In this document: in pieces, positions 42,561-51,085 of the stretch | Layout of the letters: the number at the start of each line of letters is the position of its first letter | How positions within the stretch are numbered: position 1 is the first letter of the stretch | Origin: Chryseobacterium oleae | GTDB lineage: Bacteria; Bacteroidota; Bacteroidia; Flavobacteriales; Weeksellaceae | DNA: 64,000 nucleotides | Direction of reading: 5' to 3' | Assembly: GCF_900115055.1 (NCBI RefSeq) | Contig: NZ_FOVD01000002.1 | Coordinates: 682,001 to 746,000 of the forward strand | Made by a program: the position numbers and the translations under genes | The notes under the pieces: generated by a model | Told to the model about the DNA's origin: nothing | The model's database searches: none | Seen by the model: only the letters and a program-made list of their open reading frames with translations

Positions 42561-43028
42561 CTATAAGAACGGTTTCATTTCATCCTCAATCTGCGTTCTG
42601 AGATCCATCAGACGTTTAGCATATTTTTCCTGTTGTTTTTCTTCTTCCGTTTCAGGAATCCATGCAGGAACAGGAAGTTTTTTTCCGTTTTCATCTACTG
42701 CTACAAAAACAATGATACAATGGGTCTTTTTGTCGAAAGTAGGCTGCTTCAGGTTTCTTGAAAAAACATTGATCGAAATATGCATACTCGATTTTCCGGT
42801 ATAAATCACCTGTGCATCCACTCTTACCACTTCCCCGATTTTGATAGGCTCATAAAAACGGATCCCACCCACATAAACGGTTACGGAATAATTTCCGCTC
42901 CATGTCGTGGCACATGCATAACCTGCCTGATCGATCCATTTCATGACGCTTCCTCCATGTACATTTCCTCCATAATTCACGTCTGAAGGCTCCGAAATAA
43001 ACTGAAAAGTGATGGGCTTGTTCTGCAT
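42561..43028 (-). CDS. Acyl-CoA thioesterase (hotdog fold)
   Basis: This 155-residue protein has the YciA-type pattern: FQFISEPSDVNYGGNVHGGSVMKWIDQAGYACATTW, YVGGIRFYEPIKIGEVVRVDAQVIYTGKSSM. The NVHGG segment with its Asp (MKWID) is the usual active site of BFIT/YciA acyl-CoA hydrolases. It would hydrolyse acyl-CoAs in the cytosol; chain length is not readable. It stands alone on the minus strand, upstream of the riboswitch promoter. Confidence 0.9.
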   Translation of the reverse strand: MQNKPITFQFISEPSDVNYGGNVHGGSVMKWIDQAGYACATTWSGNYSVTVYVGGIRFYEPIKIGEVVRVDAQVIYTGKSSMHISINVFSRNLKQPTFDKKTHCIIVFVAVDENGKKLPVPAWIPETEEEKQQEKYAKRLMDLRTQIEDEMKPFL

Positions 43029-43084
43029 CTTTATAAAATTTTAATAAAGTTATTTAATAATTTCCAGAATTTTAGATTAAATCC

Positions 43085-43092
43085 TACTTTTG
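43085..43092 (+). promoter_or_regulatory. -7 box of the ArsC/Spx-like gene
   Basis: TACTTTTG fits TAnnTTTG. The ATG is at 43151, leaving a leader of about 50 nt. Confidence 0.5.
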
Positions 43093-43150
43093 AAAGACGA
43101 AACTTCAATGAAGAAGGAAATTTAACCTATAACAGATTTAAAAATTAACA

Positions 43151-43507
43151 ATGAAGAAAGTATTCCACCTTAATACATGCGATACCTGCAGAAAAATCCT
43201 TGCACAGTTTGACCTTGCAGACTGGGAACTTCGTGAGATCAAAAAAGAACCCATCACCAAAGAAGAGCTGGCCGCGATGTATAAAAAAACAAAATCATAC
43301 GAAGCTCTGTTCAGCAAAAAATCTACACAGATTAAACTAAGAGGGCTGGATGCAAAATCTCTTAAAGAAAAGGATTTCAAAGATCTGCTTCTTGATCACT
43401 ACACTTTTTTGAAACGTCCGGTTTTTATAACGGATAATGAAATATTTGTAGGAAATGACAAGAAGAATGTAGAAGCTCTGAGAGAATTCTTTGGAGTGGA
43501 AGAATAA
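43151..43507 (+). CDS. ArsC/Spx-family thioredoxin-fold protein
   Basis: This 118-residue protein belongs to the arsenate reductase (ArsC/YffB/Spx) family. It opens MKKVFHLNTCDTCRKILAQF with a CxxC near position 10. The family's later elements are SKKSTQIKLRGLD and the RPVFITDNEIFVGND stretch (RP ... G). The second cysteine and the lack of an ars operon make true arsenate reductase function uncertain; YffB-like thiol chemistry is equally likely. A hairpin terminator follows. Confidence 0.82.
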   Translation: MKKVFHLNTCDTCRKILAQFDLADWELREIKKEPITKEELAAMYKKTKSYEALFSKKSTQIKLRGLDAKSLKEKDFKDLLLDHYTFLKRPVFITDNEIFVGNDKKNVEALREFFGVEE

Positions 43508-43570
43508 AAATTAAACTAAGCCTGTTGACATAAGATTCTAAATCCCATCAACAGAAAATGAATCAAATAA

Positions 43571-43602
43571 AAGAGCTACAGATAAATTCCGTAGCTCTTT
43601 GT
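43571..43602. terminator. Terminator between the ArsC-like gene and phoD
   Basis: GAGCTAC pairs with GTAGCTC around a 10-11-nt loop, with A-rich and T-rich flanks. It can serve both converging genes. Confidence 0.8.
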
Positions 43603-43633
43603 AGTATTGAAAGTGAAAATTAAAGCCTTATTA

Positions 43634-45388
43634 TTATGTGATGGTATGTGTTTTTTCAGTCATTACTGTGTAAGTTTCTGAAACTACATTGTCTACAAAC
43701 TTCCATTCTGCCAGTGAGCTTGCGGAAGTAAATTTCACCTGCAGATATCCTCTTTTATAGAGATTGGCATAGTCCAGATCATCTATTAGTATCGAAAACG
43801 CCTGAGCCAGTTCTATAGCCTGTGTAGGATCGGAAGTAATTCCCAGATAACCTTCCAGTCCGGGAGAAGATACGGAGCTGCAAGCCAGCTCTGTTCCGAT
43901 GAAGTTTCCCTGTGCATCTGTCAGTTTCCCCAGCCAGGCATTATGCGTATCTCCTGCCAGTACCACTACTTTTTTTCCGGCAAGAATAGAATAGAGCTGC
44001 TCTCTCTCCATAAAATACCCATCCCAAGCATCCAGATTGTAAGGTAATGTCGTGGTGATTCTTGCTATTTCCTGCGGGGTAAGGGTAGGATCGTGCTGCA
44101 GGTGTCTCGTTTTAAGAACAATAAGCTGGGTAATGGTATTTTTAAGCAGCAGCATTGTTGCAGGCTGTGCACTTCCGTATTGTTTTATTTCTGCGAGGAT
44201 TTTATTTAACACCATCAGCATTTCAGCAGGAACCATCATTTTGGTCATTAAGATCTGCTGTCCCAATACTTTCCATTTTGCGGTATCTGCATTGATTTGA
44301 GAACCCAGCCACTGCATCTGCTCACTACCGATCAGTCTTCTGCCGGGGCTTAAGAAATCCGTTTTAAACCTTGCCTGATCAAAGTTTCCTGCGGTATCCA
44401 GATAATCTGAGTATTCAAGCTGCTTATCTCTTGCAATTACTCTTGTATCCATCATATAAAGAGATACGATGTTTCCGAAGTTAAAGGTTCTGTAGATTCT
44501 GAGATCCTTGCCCGTTTTTAAAGGAATATATTCGCTGTAAGCCTGAAATGCTGCCATTTTTCTGACCTCAAAACTTCCTTCATTAGGCTGATGATTCTCT
44601 GCTCCGGATTTATAGGTGTCGTTGGCGAATTCATGATCATCCCAAACGCAGATAAAAGGTTTCTTTTGATGAAGAAGCATAAGATTCTTGTCTCCTCTGT
44701 ATTGTCTGTATCTTTCACGGTAATCGGCAAGGGTAAGGATTTCCTTTGCCGGTTGATGAGCTCTTCCCAGCTGATTGGTGTAAGGATTGGTTCCATATTG
44801 TCCCGGAGCGTATTCGTAGATATAATCTCCAAGATGAACCACCACATCGGCGTCAGATTGGGCTATTGCTCCATATACATTGAAAAGCCCTGCCGGAAAG
44901 TTCGAACAGGAAACGACGGCCATTTTCACTTCGTTTACAGAATCTGTTTTTGATGGTAGAGTGAGCGTTTCTCCTGTGATGCTGCTTTCTTTGGTTTTAA
45001 TATTGTAAAACCTGTAATAGTATTTTGTATGGGAAGGAATGTTCTGAACGTCCACTGCAACTGTGAAATCATTCACTGAAGTTACATTGACCTGCCCTTT
45101 CCTCACTATATCGGAAAAGCTACTGTTTCTGCTTACTTCCCAGATAATTTCAGCATCAATACCTGTGGAATACCTTGTCCAGATAATGACTCCTGTTTCT
45201 GAGGGATCAAAACTGGCTACTCCGGTTTCAAATCCTGCATTTTTCAGATTATCCGGAGCATTTCCGATGTCGGTAAAATCATCATTGGTACAACTTTCAA
45301 TTAAAGGAGCTATCAGGATTCCTCCCGCAGCCAATAATGAATGTTTAAGAAATTCTCGTCTGTTGATTGAGTTATTATTTTCCATCAA
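43634..45388 (-). CDS. PhoD-like alkaline phosphatase D family protein
   Basis: This 584-residue exported enzyme has a twin-arginine-like signal (INRREFLKHSLLAAGGILIAP) with a following lipobox-like Cys (LIESC). The N-terminal PhoD domain (about 45-140) precedes the metallophosphatase domain with KMAVVSCSNFPAGLFNVY, VVHLGDYIYEYAPGQYG, CVWDDHEFANDTYK and VVLAGDTHNAWLGKL. It is expected to hydrolyse phosphodiesters or monoesters outside the cytoplasm; PhoD enzymes use Ca and Fe. Tat export fits cofactor loading in the cytosol. Phosphate-starvation control is likely by family but no site was found. Confidence 0.92.
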   Translation of the reverse strand: MMENNNSINRREFLKHSLLAAGGILIAPLIESCTNDDFTDIGNAPDNLKNAGFETGVASFDPSETGVIIWTRYSTGIDAEIIWEVSRNSSFSDIVRKGQVNVTSVNDFTVAVDVQNIPSHTKYYYRFYNIKTKESSITGETLTLPSKTDSVNEVKMAVVSCSNFPAGLFNVYGAIAQSDADVVVHLGDYIYEYAPGQYGTNPYTNQLGRAHQPAKEILTLADYRERYRQYRGDKNLMLLHQKKPFICVWDDHEFANDTYKSGAENHQPNEGSFEVRKMAAFQAYSEYIPLKTGKDLRIYRTFNFGNIVSLYMMDTRVIARDKQLEYSDYLDTAGNFDQARFKTDFLSPGRRLIGSEQMQWLGSQINADTAKWKVLGQQILMTKMMVPAEMLMVLNKILAEIKQYGSAQPATMLLLKNTITQLIVLKTRHLQHDPTLTPQEIARITTTLPYNLDAWDGYFMEREQLYSILAGKKVVVLAGDTHNAWLGKLTDAQGNFIGTELACSSVSSPGLEGYLGITSDPTQAIELAQAFSILIDDLDYANLYKRGYLQVKFTSASSLAEWKFVDNVVSETYTVMTEKTHTIT

Positions 45389-45563
45389 TTATTTTTCCTT
45401 GCAAAAAAAGATAATTGGAAGAACAAGTCTATTAACTCAGCTTTAATTATACTTTATGATTATTTAATCAGGATAATTTTAAAATGACAGCAATTTATAT
45501 TTATTAGTATTTTTTTAAATAATTAATTATTAAAGACTTATATTTATTATCACCAAAAAAAAT

Positions 45564-45758
45564 ATGACCATGACAAAAGACTTTTTAAAAACAAAAAATC
45601 TTACAAGATCAGCATTAAAAGAGATTATCGGAGGCGTGAGACCACCGATTGTTAACTGCTTTACCCTTTGCGGGCCTGGCGGGGGCGTTATTTCCAATAC
45701 TCCGGGAGTTGGCGATGCCTGCAGTCCCGACAGAAAGGTTTGCTGCATCTGTTATTAA
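45564..45758 (+). CDS. Second orphan GG-leader, cysteine-rich bacteriocin-like peptide
   Basis: This is a 64-residue peptide. The leader has KNLTRSALKEIIGG with the double glycine at 23-24 (or 21-22 from the alternative ATG at 45570). The mature part has five cysteines (VNCFTLCGP, DACSP and KVCCICY would give six in total) and a glycine-rich middle (GPGGGVISNTPGVG). It resembles the peptide at 37984 in form, not in sequence. No maturase or exporter is adjacent. It ends at a strong bidirectional terminator shared with gcvT. Function inferred from form only. Confidence 0.72.
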   Translation: MTMTKDFLKTKNLTRSALKEIIGGVRPPIVNCFTLCGPGGGVISNTPGVGDACSPDRKVCCICY

Positions 45759-45762
45759 TCAC

Positions 45763-45801
45763 AAAAAAAAAGGCTGTAAAATGAATTACAGCCTTTTTTT
45801 G
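45763..45801. terminator. Bidirectional terminator between the GG-leader peptide and gcvT
   Basis: AAAAAAAGGCTGTAA pairs with TTACAGCCTTTTTTT around a 6-nt loop. Confidence 0.92.
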
Positions 45802-45818
45802 AATATTTTTTTGAACCA

Positions 45819-46895
45819 TTATACAAAAGGAGCTTTCACTACTTTTGCAGGAATGTTCTTGTTTCTTACCTGAATAAAGATTTCAGAACCCAGTTTGAAA
45901 TGAGGCTTGTCTACGTAAGCAAGACCCAAACCTACTTTTTTCATTGGAGACTGTGTCCCTGAAGTTACTTTTCCGATGACATTTCCTTCTGCATCCACTA
46001 CCGGATAATCATGTCTTGGAACTCCTTTATCCTGAAGTTCAAAACCTACAAGCTTTCTCGTAACCCCTTCTTCTTTCTGTTTTGCGAAAGTCTCTTTAGA
46101 AACAAAATCTTTATCGAATTTAGTGATCCATCCCAATCCTGCTTCAATAGGAGAAGTCGTATCATCGATATCATTTCCGTAAAGACAGAAGCCTTTTTCG
46201 AGTCTTAAAGTATCTCTTGCAGCAAGTCCTGCGGGAACAATTCCTTCCGCTTCACCTGCATTGATGATGGCATCCCAAAGCTCAACAGCATTTTCGTTGT
46301 TGAAGTAAATCTCAAATCCACCGCTTCCTGTATAACCTGTGTTCGAAATGATCACATTGTTTACACCGGCAACGCTTCCTACGGCAAAGTTATAGTAAGG
46401 AATTTCAGAAAGATTGGTCTCTGTAAGCTTCTGAAGGATCTCAGTAGCTCTTGGTCCCTGAACTGCCAATAATGACATCTCGTCAGAAGCATTGGTCATC
46501 TGAGCACCGAATGTGTTATATTTTGAGATATGATTCCAGTCTTTTTCAATATTTGACGCGTTTACTACTACAAAATATTTGTCGTCTTCCATTTTGTAAA
46601 CAATAAGGTCGTCCACGATTCCACCGTTTTCATTAGGAAGGCAAGAATATTGAGCTTTACCGTTTTCAAGAGCATCTACATTATTGGTTGTTACAAACTG
46701 TAAAAGGTCTTTAGATCCCGGTCCTTCAATAAAAAACTGTCCCATGTGCGAAACATCGAACAATCCTGCTTTTTCTCTTACTGCAAAATGCTCGTCTGTT
46801 ACACCAGAATACTGTACAGGCATTTCAAAACCTGCAAAAGGTACGATTTTAGCGCCCAAAGAAACGTGTTTATCGTATAAGGCTGTTTTCTTCAT
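45819..46895 (-). CDS. gcvT: Glycine cleavage system T protein (aminomethyltransferase)
   Basis: GcvT transfers the methylene group of glycine from the H protein to tetrahydrofolate. The 358-residue protein carries the family patterns [67 protein letters not shown] and the C-terminal [21 protein letters not shown]. It is transcribed with the following exported-protein gene upstream on the minus strand (9 bp gap). gcvH and gcvP are not in the window. Confidence 0.95.
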   Translation of the reverse strand: MKKTALYDKHVSLGAKIVPFAGFEMPVQYSGVTDEHFAVREKAGLFDVSHMGQFFIEGPGSKDLLQFVTTNNVDALENGKAQYSCLPNENGGIVDDLIVYKMEDDKYFVVVNASNIEKDWNHISKYNTFGAQMTNASDEMSLLAVQGPRATEILQKLTETNLSEIPYYNFAVGSVAGVNNVIISNTGYTGSGGFEIYFNNENAVELWDAIINAGEAEGIVPAGLAARDTLRLEKGFCLYGNDIDDTTSPIEAGLGWITKFDKDFVSKETFAKQKEEGVTRKLVGFELQDKGVPRHDYPVVDAEGNVIGKVTSGTQSPMKKVGLGLAYVDKPHFKLGSEIFIQVRNKNIPAKVVKAPFV

Positions 46896-46904
46896 ATTTA
46901 ATTT

Positions 46905-47378
46905 TTATTTCTTTATTTTAAAGCTGTTGAAAGTTTCGTTGAATAGATTCATATAATTTCCGTTCCAGAACTTCTGGCCACAGTTGATGGAAACAAGATA
47001 CAGATCTTTGTCCTTCTGAAATGCCCTGGTGATCCAGAACAGTTTCTCCTTTTCATCAAAATATTCGTAAAAATATTCTGTATAGCCTTTTCTGCCTTTG
47101 TTTTCCTTTATTTTGCTTTCCGGCTCTTCAGATTTATAAAGTGCCAGGATAAATTTTTTCATGTCTGCTTTGGGAAGTTCAAGTCCGTGATATTCTGAAA
47201 TGGTAATCGCCCCAATCTCATTGGAAGGGAAAATATTCACAATATCGCTGTCATTGGTAGATCGCCAGCCTTCCGGAACATTGATAGAGTAGCCGGGACT
47301 GTCATACACTTTTGCTTTCTGGGCAAAAAACAAACTTGCCGATAAAAAAGCGGATACGAGCAGTATTTTTTTCATCAA
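46905..47378 (-). CDS. Exported protein of unknown function (PsbP-like fold possible)
   Basis: This 157-residue protein has a signal peptide (MMKKILLVSAFLSASLFFAQ). The mature part begins YDSPGYSINVPEGWRSTND, a wording common to small PsbP/DUF-type secreted domains, and ends MNLFNETFNSFKIKK. No catalytic residues are obvious. It lies 9 bp before gcvT and directly after idi (no gap) on the minus strand, so the three genes idi, this one and gcvT may form an operon, without an evident shared role. Confidence 0.72.
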   Translation of the reverse strand: MMKKILLVSAFLSASLFFAQKAKVYDSPGYSINVPEGWRSTNDSDIVNIFPSNEIGAITISEYHGLELPKADMKKFILALYKSEEPESKIKENKGRKGYTEYFYEYFDEKEKLFWITRAFQKDKDLYLVSINCGQKFWNGNYMNLFNETFNSFKIKK

Positions 47379-47888
47379 TTAAAAATGGTGTTTATATTCT
47401 TCAAGGATAATTTTAAACCACTCCGTAAAATGGCCGGGATTTTCAGCGATTTCTTTATCCAGATCTTCTGTGGAAATGAATCTTACTTCTTCCACTTCTT
47501 CAGGGTTTAAATTGAAATCCGTTTCGTGGGTTCCTACAAATACATGGTCGAGTTCATGTTCCCAAAGACCACCTCCTACATCTGCTTTATAGATAAAATT
47601 AAACTTTTCCGAAAGCTCAGCTTCAATTCCAAGTTCCTCTTTTATTCTGCGTTTGGCTCCTTCCAGATACGTTTCGCCTTCTCTGGGATGGGAACATACT
47701 GCATTGGTCCATTGGTTGGGAGAATGGTATTTTCCGGACGCTCTTTTCTGAAGAAGCATCTCTCCTTTGCTGTTGAACAAAAAGACGGAAAAAGCACGGT
47801 GCAGAAGACCGTTGATGTGAGCCTGCTGCTTTTCCATAAGACCCAAAACTTCATCTTCAGGATTTACTAAAACTACAAATTCTTCCAT
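47379..47888 (-). CDS. idi: Isopentenyl-diphosphate delta-isomerase, type 1
   Basis: This Nudix-fold enzyme interconverts isopentenyl and dimethylallyl diphosphate for isoprenoid and menaquinone side-chain synthesis. The 169-residue protein has the catalytic-Cys motif QWTNAVCSHPREGE, the acidic metal site ELGIEAELSEKFNFIYKA and WEHELDHVFVG, the Glu active-site segment. The start at 47888 lies only 5 bp from a TACATTTG -7 box on the minus strand, so the mRNA would be nearly leaderless. Confidence 0.93.
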   Translation of the reverse strand: MEEFVVLVNPEDEVLGLMEKQQAHINGLLHRAFSVFLFNSKGEMLLQKRASGKYHSPNQWTNAVCSHPREGETYLEGAKRRIKEELGIEAELSEKFNFIYKADVGGGLWEHELDHVFVGTHETDFNLNPEEVEEVRFISTEDLDKEIAENPGHFTEWFKIILEEYKHHF

Positions 47889-47893
47889 TTCTA

Positions 47894-47901
47894 CAAATGT
47901 A
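47894..47901 (-). promoter_or_regulatory. -7 box of idi; near-leaderless mRNA expected
   Basis: On the minus strand TACATTTG fits TAnnTTTG and ends 5 bp before the idi ATG. Confidence 0.5.
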
Positions 47902-48062
47902 AGCCTTATAAATGTATTTTGAAAATTTTTAGTGCAACATCATAGGGCTGAAACGAATGATAGAGGTCATGAAAATGAAATAACCTGAGTTTTACGGAGT
48001 GTCCGTTTCATGTTATGGATGAGTAAATATTAACTAAAAACGGCTTTTCATATTCATGTACT

Positions 48063-48098
48063 TTCAAACCTTTATCCCCTAAACTCATCACTCATCAT
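48063..48098 (-). repeat. Short stop-abutting GATGAGT tract downstream of the Pr6Pr gene
   Basis: On the minus strand, starting after the TAA, ATGATGAGTGATGAGTTTAG follows directly, then GGGGATAAAGG. It is a small member of the stop-abutting tracts. Confidence 0.6.
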
Positions 48099-48710
48099 TT
48101 AAAACCCATCACTCTTTAATGCTTTACCGATACGGATCAAAAGCGCAGACAGCCCTGCAAAAAGCAGAACAATCCAAAAAGCATTCATCACAACTTTCAT
48201 TAACCCTAATTGAGTAACATCAATGAAAGGATAGGGATAAAATCCGGAAAACCCGCCACGAACCAGAATATATATAAAATAGATAACCGGATACACTGCC
48301 CACTTTGGGATGATCCGATAGTTTAAAGCTTTCTTATCTTCATACAGATACCAATAGATGAGAACCAGAACCGGGATGATGCTATGAAGAAGTTCATCTG
48401 CGACACGCTGCATTCCTGTAGGGTTCCATGTCTGGCGTAAAAGGATCTGGTAAATGAGACCTACGATAAGGATGTAAACGGTAAGAGCACTTAGAATACC
48501 TGAATTTTCCGGTTTTGAAAGGTTATTTCTCAACGACTGATATGTAAAATAAAGTGCTGCGAGCAAATTCGTAAGGATGGTAAAATAACTGAAAAACCTG
48601 ATTGTAGTTTCTCCGAACGGTAATTTGCTGGTTTCAAGCATTAAATAATACTGGATGGTAAGAGCAAACCAGCCCGTAAAACAAAAGAGCAGAGATAAGA
48701 TTCTTTTCAT
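48099..48710 (-). CDS. Pr6Pr-family membrane protein
   Basis: This protein has about six transmembrane helices and 203 residues from the ATG at 48710 (MKRILSLLFCFTGWFALTIQYYLML). The pattern RFFSYFTILTNLLAALYF and the later YPVIYFIYILVRGGFSGFYPYPF match Pr6Pr (FAR-17a/AIG1-like) proteins. The longer frame to 48848 is rejected because its N-terminus is AT-rich and not conserved in style. Function unknown; the family has no established bacterial substrate. Confidence 0.8.
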   Translation of the reverse strand: MKRILSLLFCFTGWFALTIQYYLMLETSKLPFGETTIRFFSYFTILTNLLAALYFTYQSLRNNLSKPENSGILSALTVYILIVGLIYQILLRQTWNPTGMQRVADELLHSIIPVLVLIYWYLYEDKKALNYRIIPKWAVYPVIYFIYILVRGGFSGFYPYPFIDVTQLGLMKVVMNAFWIVLLFAGLSALLIRIGKALKSDGF

Positions 48711-48918
48711 AAAGAAAATGTGTTTTAAAGGTTTATAAAGATAACAGGTCAGAGTTAATTTCTTACTAATTGTGAAAATGAAATTATAAATAAGAAAAAT
48801 TTTAACCATAACGGATGAAAATGCGAATAAATTATTTATATTATACATTAAATACTAGTTTTAGTATTAAATTTTTAACTTAAACTAAGTTTAATGTTTC
48901 GCTTACTTAGAAAAGGCT

Positions 48919-48926
48919 TAACTTTG
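48919..48926 (+). promoter_or_regulatory. -7 box of the HAD-family gene
   Basis: TAACTTTG fits TAnnTTTG, 17 bp before the ATG at 48944. Confidence 0.55.
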
Positions 48927-48943
48927 CATCTTAATAATTACTG

Positions 48944-49348
48944 ATGGAATTAGAATATAAAGAGCATTTAAGTCCTATTCTTAAGGACGGGGTAAAAAAT
49001 TATTTAATAGACATAGACGGTACCATTACAGATGATGTTCCGAATGAAGAACCGGAAAGAATGGTTACCTGCGAACCTTACCCGGATGCACTTGAAACAG
49101 TGAATAAATGGTATGACGAAGGACACCAGATCTGTTTCTTCACATCAAGAACAGAAAATCTGAAACAAATTACCATCGACTGGCTGGACAAGCACGGCTT
49201 CAAATACCACAGCGTACTCTGCGGAAAACCAAGAGGAGGCAACTATCACTGGATAGACAACCACCTGGTAAGAGCTACACGATACAAAGGCAGATTTACA
49301 GACCTTGTAGAAAAGCAGGTAACTATTGAAGTTTTCAAAGAAGATTAA
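48944..49348 (+). CDS. HAD-superfamily small phosphatase-like protein
   Basis: This 134-residue protein has the HAD motif I NYLIDIDGTITDD (DxDGT), a motif II-like FFTSRTENLKQ, and a late WIDNH. Such small HAD proteins in flavobacteria are often labelled phosphoheptose-isomerase- or LNS2-related, but no substrate can be read here. The short length means there is no large cap domain. It stands alone between its promoter and serA. Confidence 0.8.
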   Translation: MELEYKEHLSPILKDGVKNYLIDIDGTITDDVPNEEPERMVTCEPYPDALETVNKWYDEGHQICFFTSRTENLKQITIDWLDKHGFKYHSVLCGKPRGGNYHWIDNHLVRATRYKGRFTDLVEKQVTIEVFKED

Positions 49349-49446
49349 GAAAACATATACAAAGATTTAAAAATTGAATGATGAAAGTGTACGCACTGAA
49401 ATTCTTTAATTTTTAAATCTTTTCACTTTTAATATCAATTGTATTT

Positions 49447-50406
49447 ATGAAAGTTTTAGCAAATGACGGTCTGGATCAATCTGGAATTGATGCCCTGGCT
49501 GAGAAAGGGTTTGAAGTGATCACTGCAAAAGTTCCGCAGGAGTTTTTGGTAGATTACATTAATGAGCATAAGATCCGTACCCTGTTGGTAAGGAGTGCTA
49601 CACAGGTAAGAAAAGATATTATCGATGGATGTCCGTCGATTGAAATTATCGGACGTGGTGGTGTAGGAATGGATAATATTGATGTGGATTATGCAAGAGA
49701 AAAAGGAATTCACGTGATCAATACGCCATCTGCTTCTTCAGAATCAGTGGCTGAGCTTGTTTTTGCCCACTTATTTTCAGGAGCGAGATTCCTTCAGGAT
49801 TCAAACAGGAAAATGCCTTTAGTAGGGGATACAGAATTTGCAGGTCTTAAAAAAGCATATACTGCAGGTATCGAATTAAGAGGAAAAACCATCGGTATTG
49901 TTGGAATGGGAAGAATAGGACAGGAGGTTGCAAGAATAGCTCTTGGATTAGGAATGAGAGTGGTGGCAGCTGATAACAATGTTGGGAAGGCAAGCATCAA
50001 AGTAAAATTCTATAACAACCAGTTCATCAATGTAGATATTGAAACTGAACCGCTTCAGGATGTATTGAAGCATTCAGACTTTATTACCCTTCACGTTCCG
50101 GCTCAGAAAGACGGATATATGATCGGGAAAAATGAATTTGATATGATGAAAGACGGTGTTGCTATCGTGAACTGCTCAAGAGGTGGTGTTATCGATGAAT
50201 CTGCTTTAATTGATGCCTTGGATTCAGGTAAAGTAAAATTTGCCGGATTGGATGTGTTCATCAATGAGCCTACTCCTTCTAAAGCGATATTAAATCATTC
50301 AAAGATCTCCCTGACTCCTCACACCGGTGCTTCTACTATGGAAGCTCAGGACAGAATTGGGCTTTCTCTGGCAGAACAGATCTCAAGTATTTTACAGATT
50401 CAGTAA
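49447..50406 (+). CDS. serA: D-2-hydroxyacid dehydrogenase, probably D-3-phosphoglycerate dehydrogenase
   Basis: The enzyme oxidises 3-phosphoglycerate for serine synthesis. The 319-residue protein has the family layout: IIGRGGVGMDNIDVDYAREKGI, the NAD-binding GIVGMGRIGQEVARIALGLGM, VNCSRGGVIDESALIDAL and the catalytic His in LTPHTGASTMEAQ. It has no C-terminal ACT domain, so it is the short, probably serine-insensitive type. Its place with serC was not checked, as no serC lies in the window. A perfect hairpin terminator shared with mscL follows. Confidence 0.88.
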   Translation: MKVLANDGLDQSGIDALAEKGFEVITAKVPQEFLVDYINEHKIRTLLVRSATQVRKDIIDGCPSIEIIGRGGVGMDNIDVDYAREKGIHVINTPSASSESVAELVFAHLFSGARFLQDSNRKMPLVGDTEFAGLKKAYTAGIELRGKTIGIVGMGRIGQEVARIALGLGMRVVAADNNVGKASIKVKFYNNQFINVDIETEPLQDVLKHSDFITLHVPAQKDGYMIGKNEFDMMKDGVAIVNCSRGGVIDESALIDALDSGKVKFAGLDVFINEPTPSKAILNHSKISLTPHTGASTMEAQDRIGLSLAEQISSILQIQ

Positions 50407-50426
50407 TCGCTGAACCGGATAAAAAT

Positions 50427-50457
50427 AAAAAAGCACCTCAATTTGAGGTGCTTTTGT
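50427..50457. terminator. Bidirectional terminator between serA and mscL
   Basis: AAAAGCACCTC pairs perfectly with GAGGTGCTTTT around AATTT, followed by T residues. Confidence 0.92.
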
Positions 50458-50458
50458 T

Positions 50459-50839
50459 TTATATATTATTCTTGCTTTTAAGAAGATCTCTGATCTCCGT
50501 CAGCAATTGTTGGTCTGCAGTAGGTCCGGCTGGGGCAGCCTCTTCTCTTTTAACCACTTTATTAGCTCCTTTGATGATCCAGAACAGGACCATAGCGATA
50601 CACAGGAAGCTGATCACAGCAGAAAGGAAATTACCGTAAGTAACCCCATTCCATGAAAGCTTTGAAATGTTTTCTGCCCCTGCTGCTTTCAGTGCCGGAT
50701 TCAATAAAAGAGGAGTGATAACATCCTCCACCAATGAGGAAACAATCTTCCCGAATGCTCCACCGATGATCACACCGACAGCCAGGTCAAGCACATTGCC
50801 CTTAAAAGCAAAGTCTCTAAATTCTTTAACAAATCCCAT
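50459..50839 (-). CDS. mscL: Large-conductance mechanosensitive channel MscL
   Basis: MscL opens under membrane tension and releases solutes during osmotic downshock. The 126-residue protein shows the N-terminal FKGNVLDLAVGVIIGGAFGKIVSSLVEDVITPLL helix 1, a periplasmic loop, helix 2 and a C-terminal cytoplasmic helix (TADQQLLTEIRDLLKSKN). The length and key residues fit the family. It is transcribed alone on the minus strand. The gap to nnr (50840-51085) shows no gene. Confidence 0.96.
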   Translation of the reverse strand: MGFVKEFRDFAFKGNVLDLAVGVIIGGAFGKIVSSLVEDVITPLLLNPALKAAGAENISKLSWNGVTYGNFLSAVISFLCIAMVLFWIIKGANKVVKREEAAPAGPTADQQLLTEIRDLLKSKNNI

Positions 50840-51085
50840 AATTTATATTTTTTTTAATTAGTATACACACAAAAATAGAATTAAAAAATGTAAAAAACGT
50901 TACTTTTCAGCGTTTTTTTTATTCCACAAATATTGAATTATTGCTTGTATTTACAAGATCTTTGAAGCGGGATTGTAGTTTCAATTAAATATTTCACGGG
51001 TAAAATAATATCAATAGATTTTTATGAAGATGATTGGCTCTGAAGTAGAACTTTCGTAATTTGGTTAAAAGTTTGACCTCATTTT

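Noticed and set aside
48711..48848. N-terminal extension of the Pr6Pr protein
   Set aside because: AT-rich low-complexity residues with no domain similarity. The ATG at 48710 gives the typical start.
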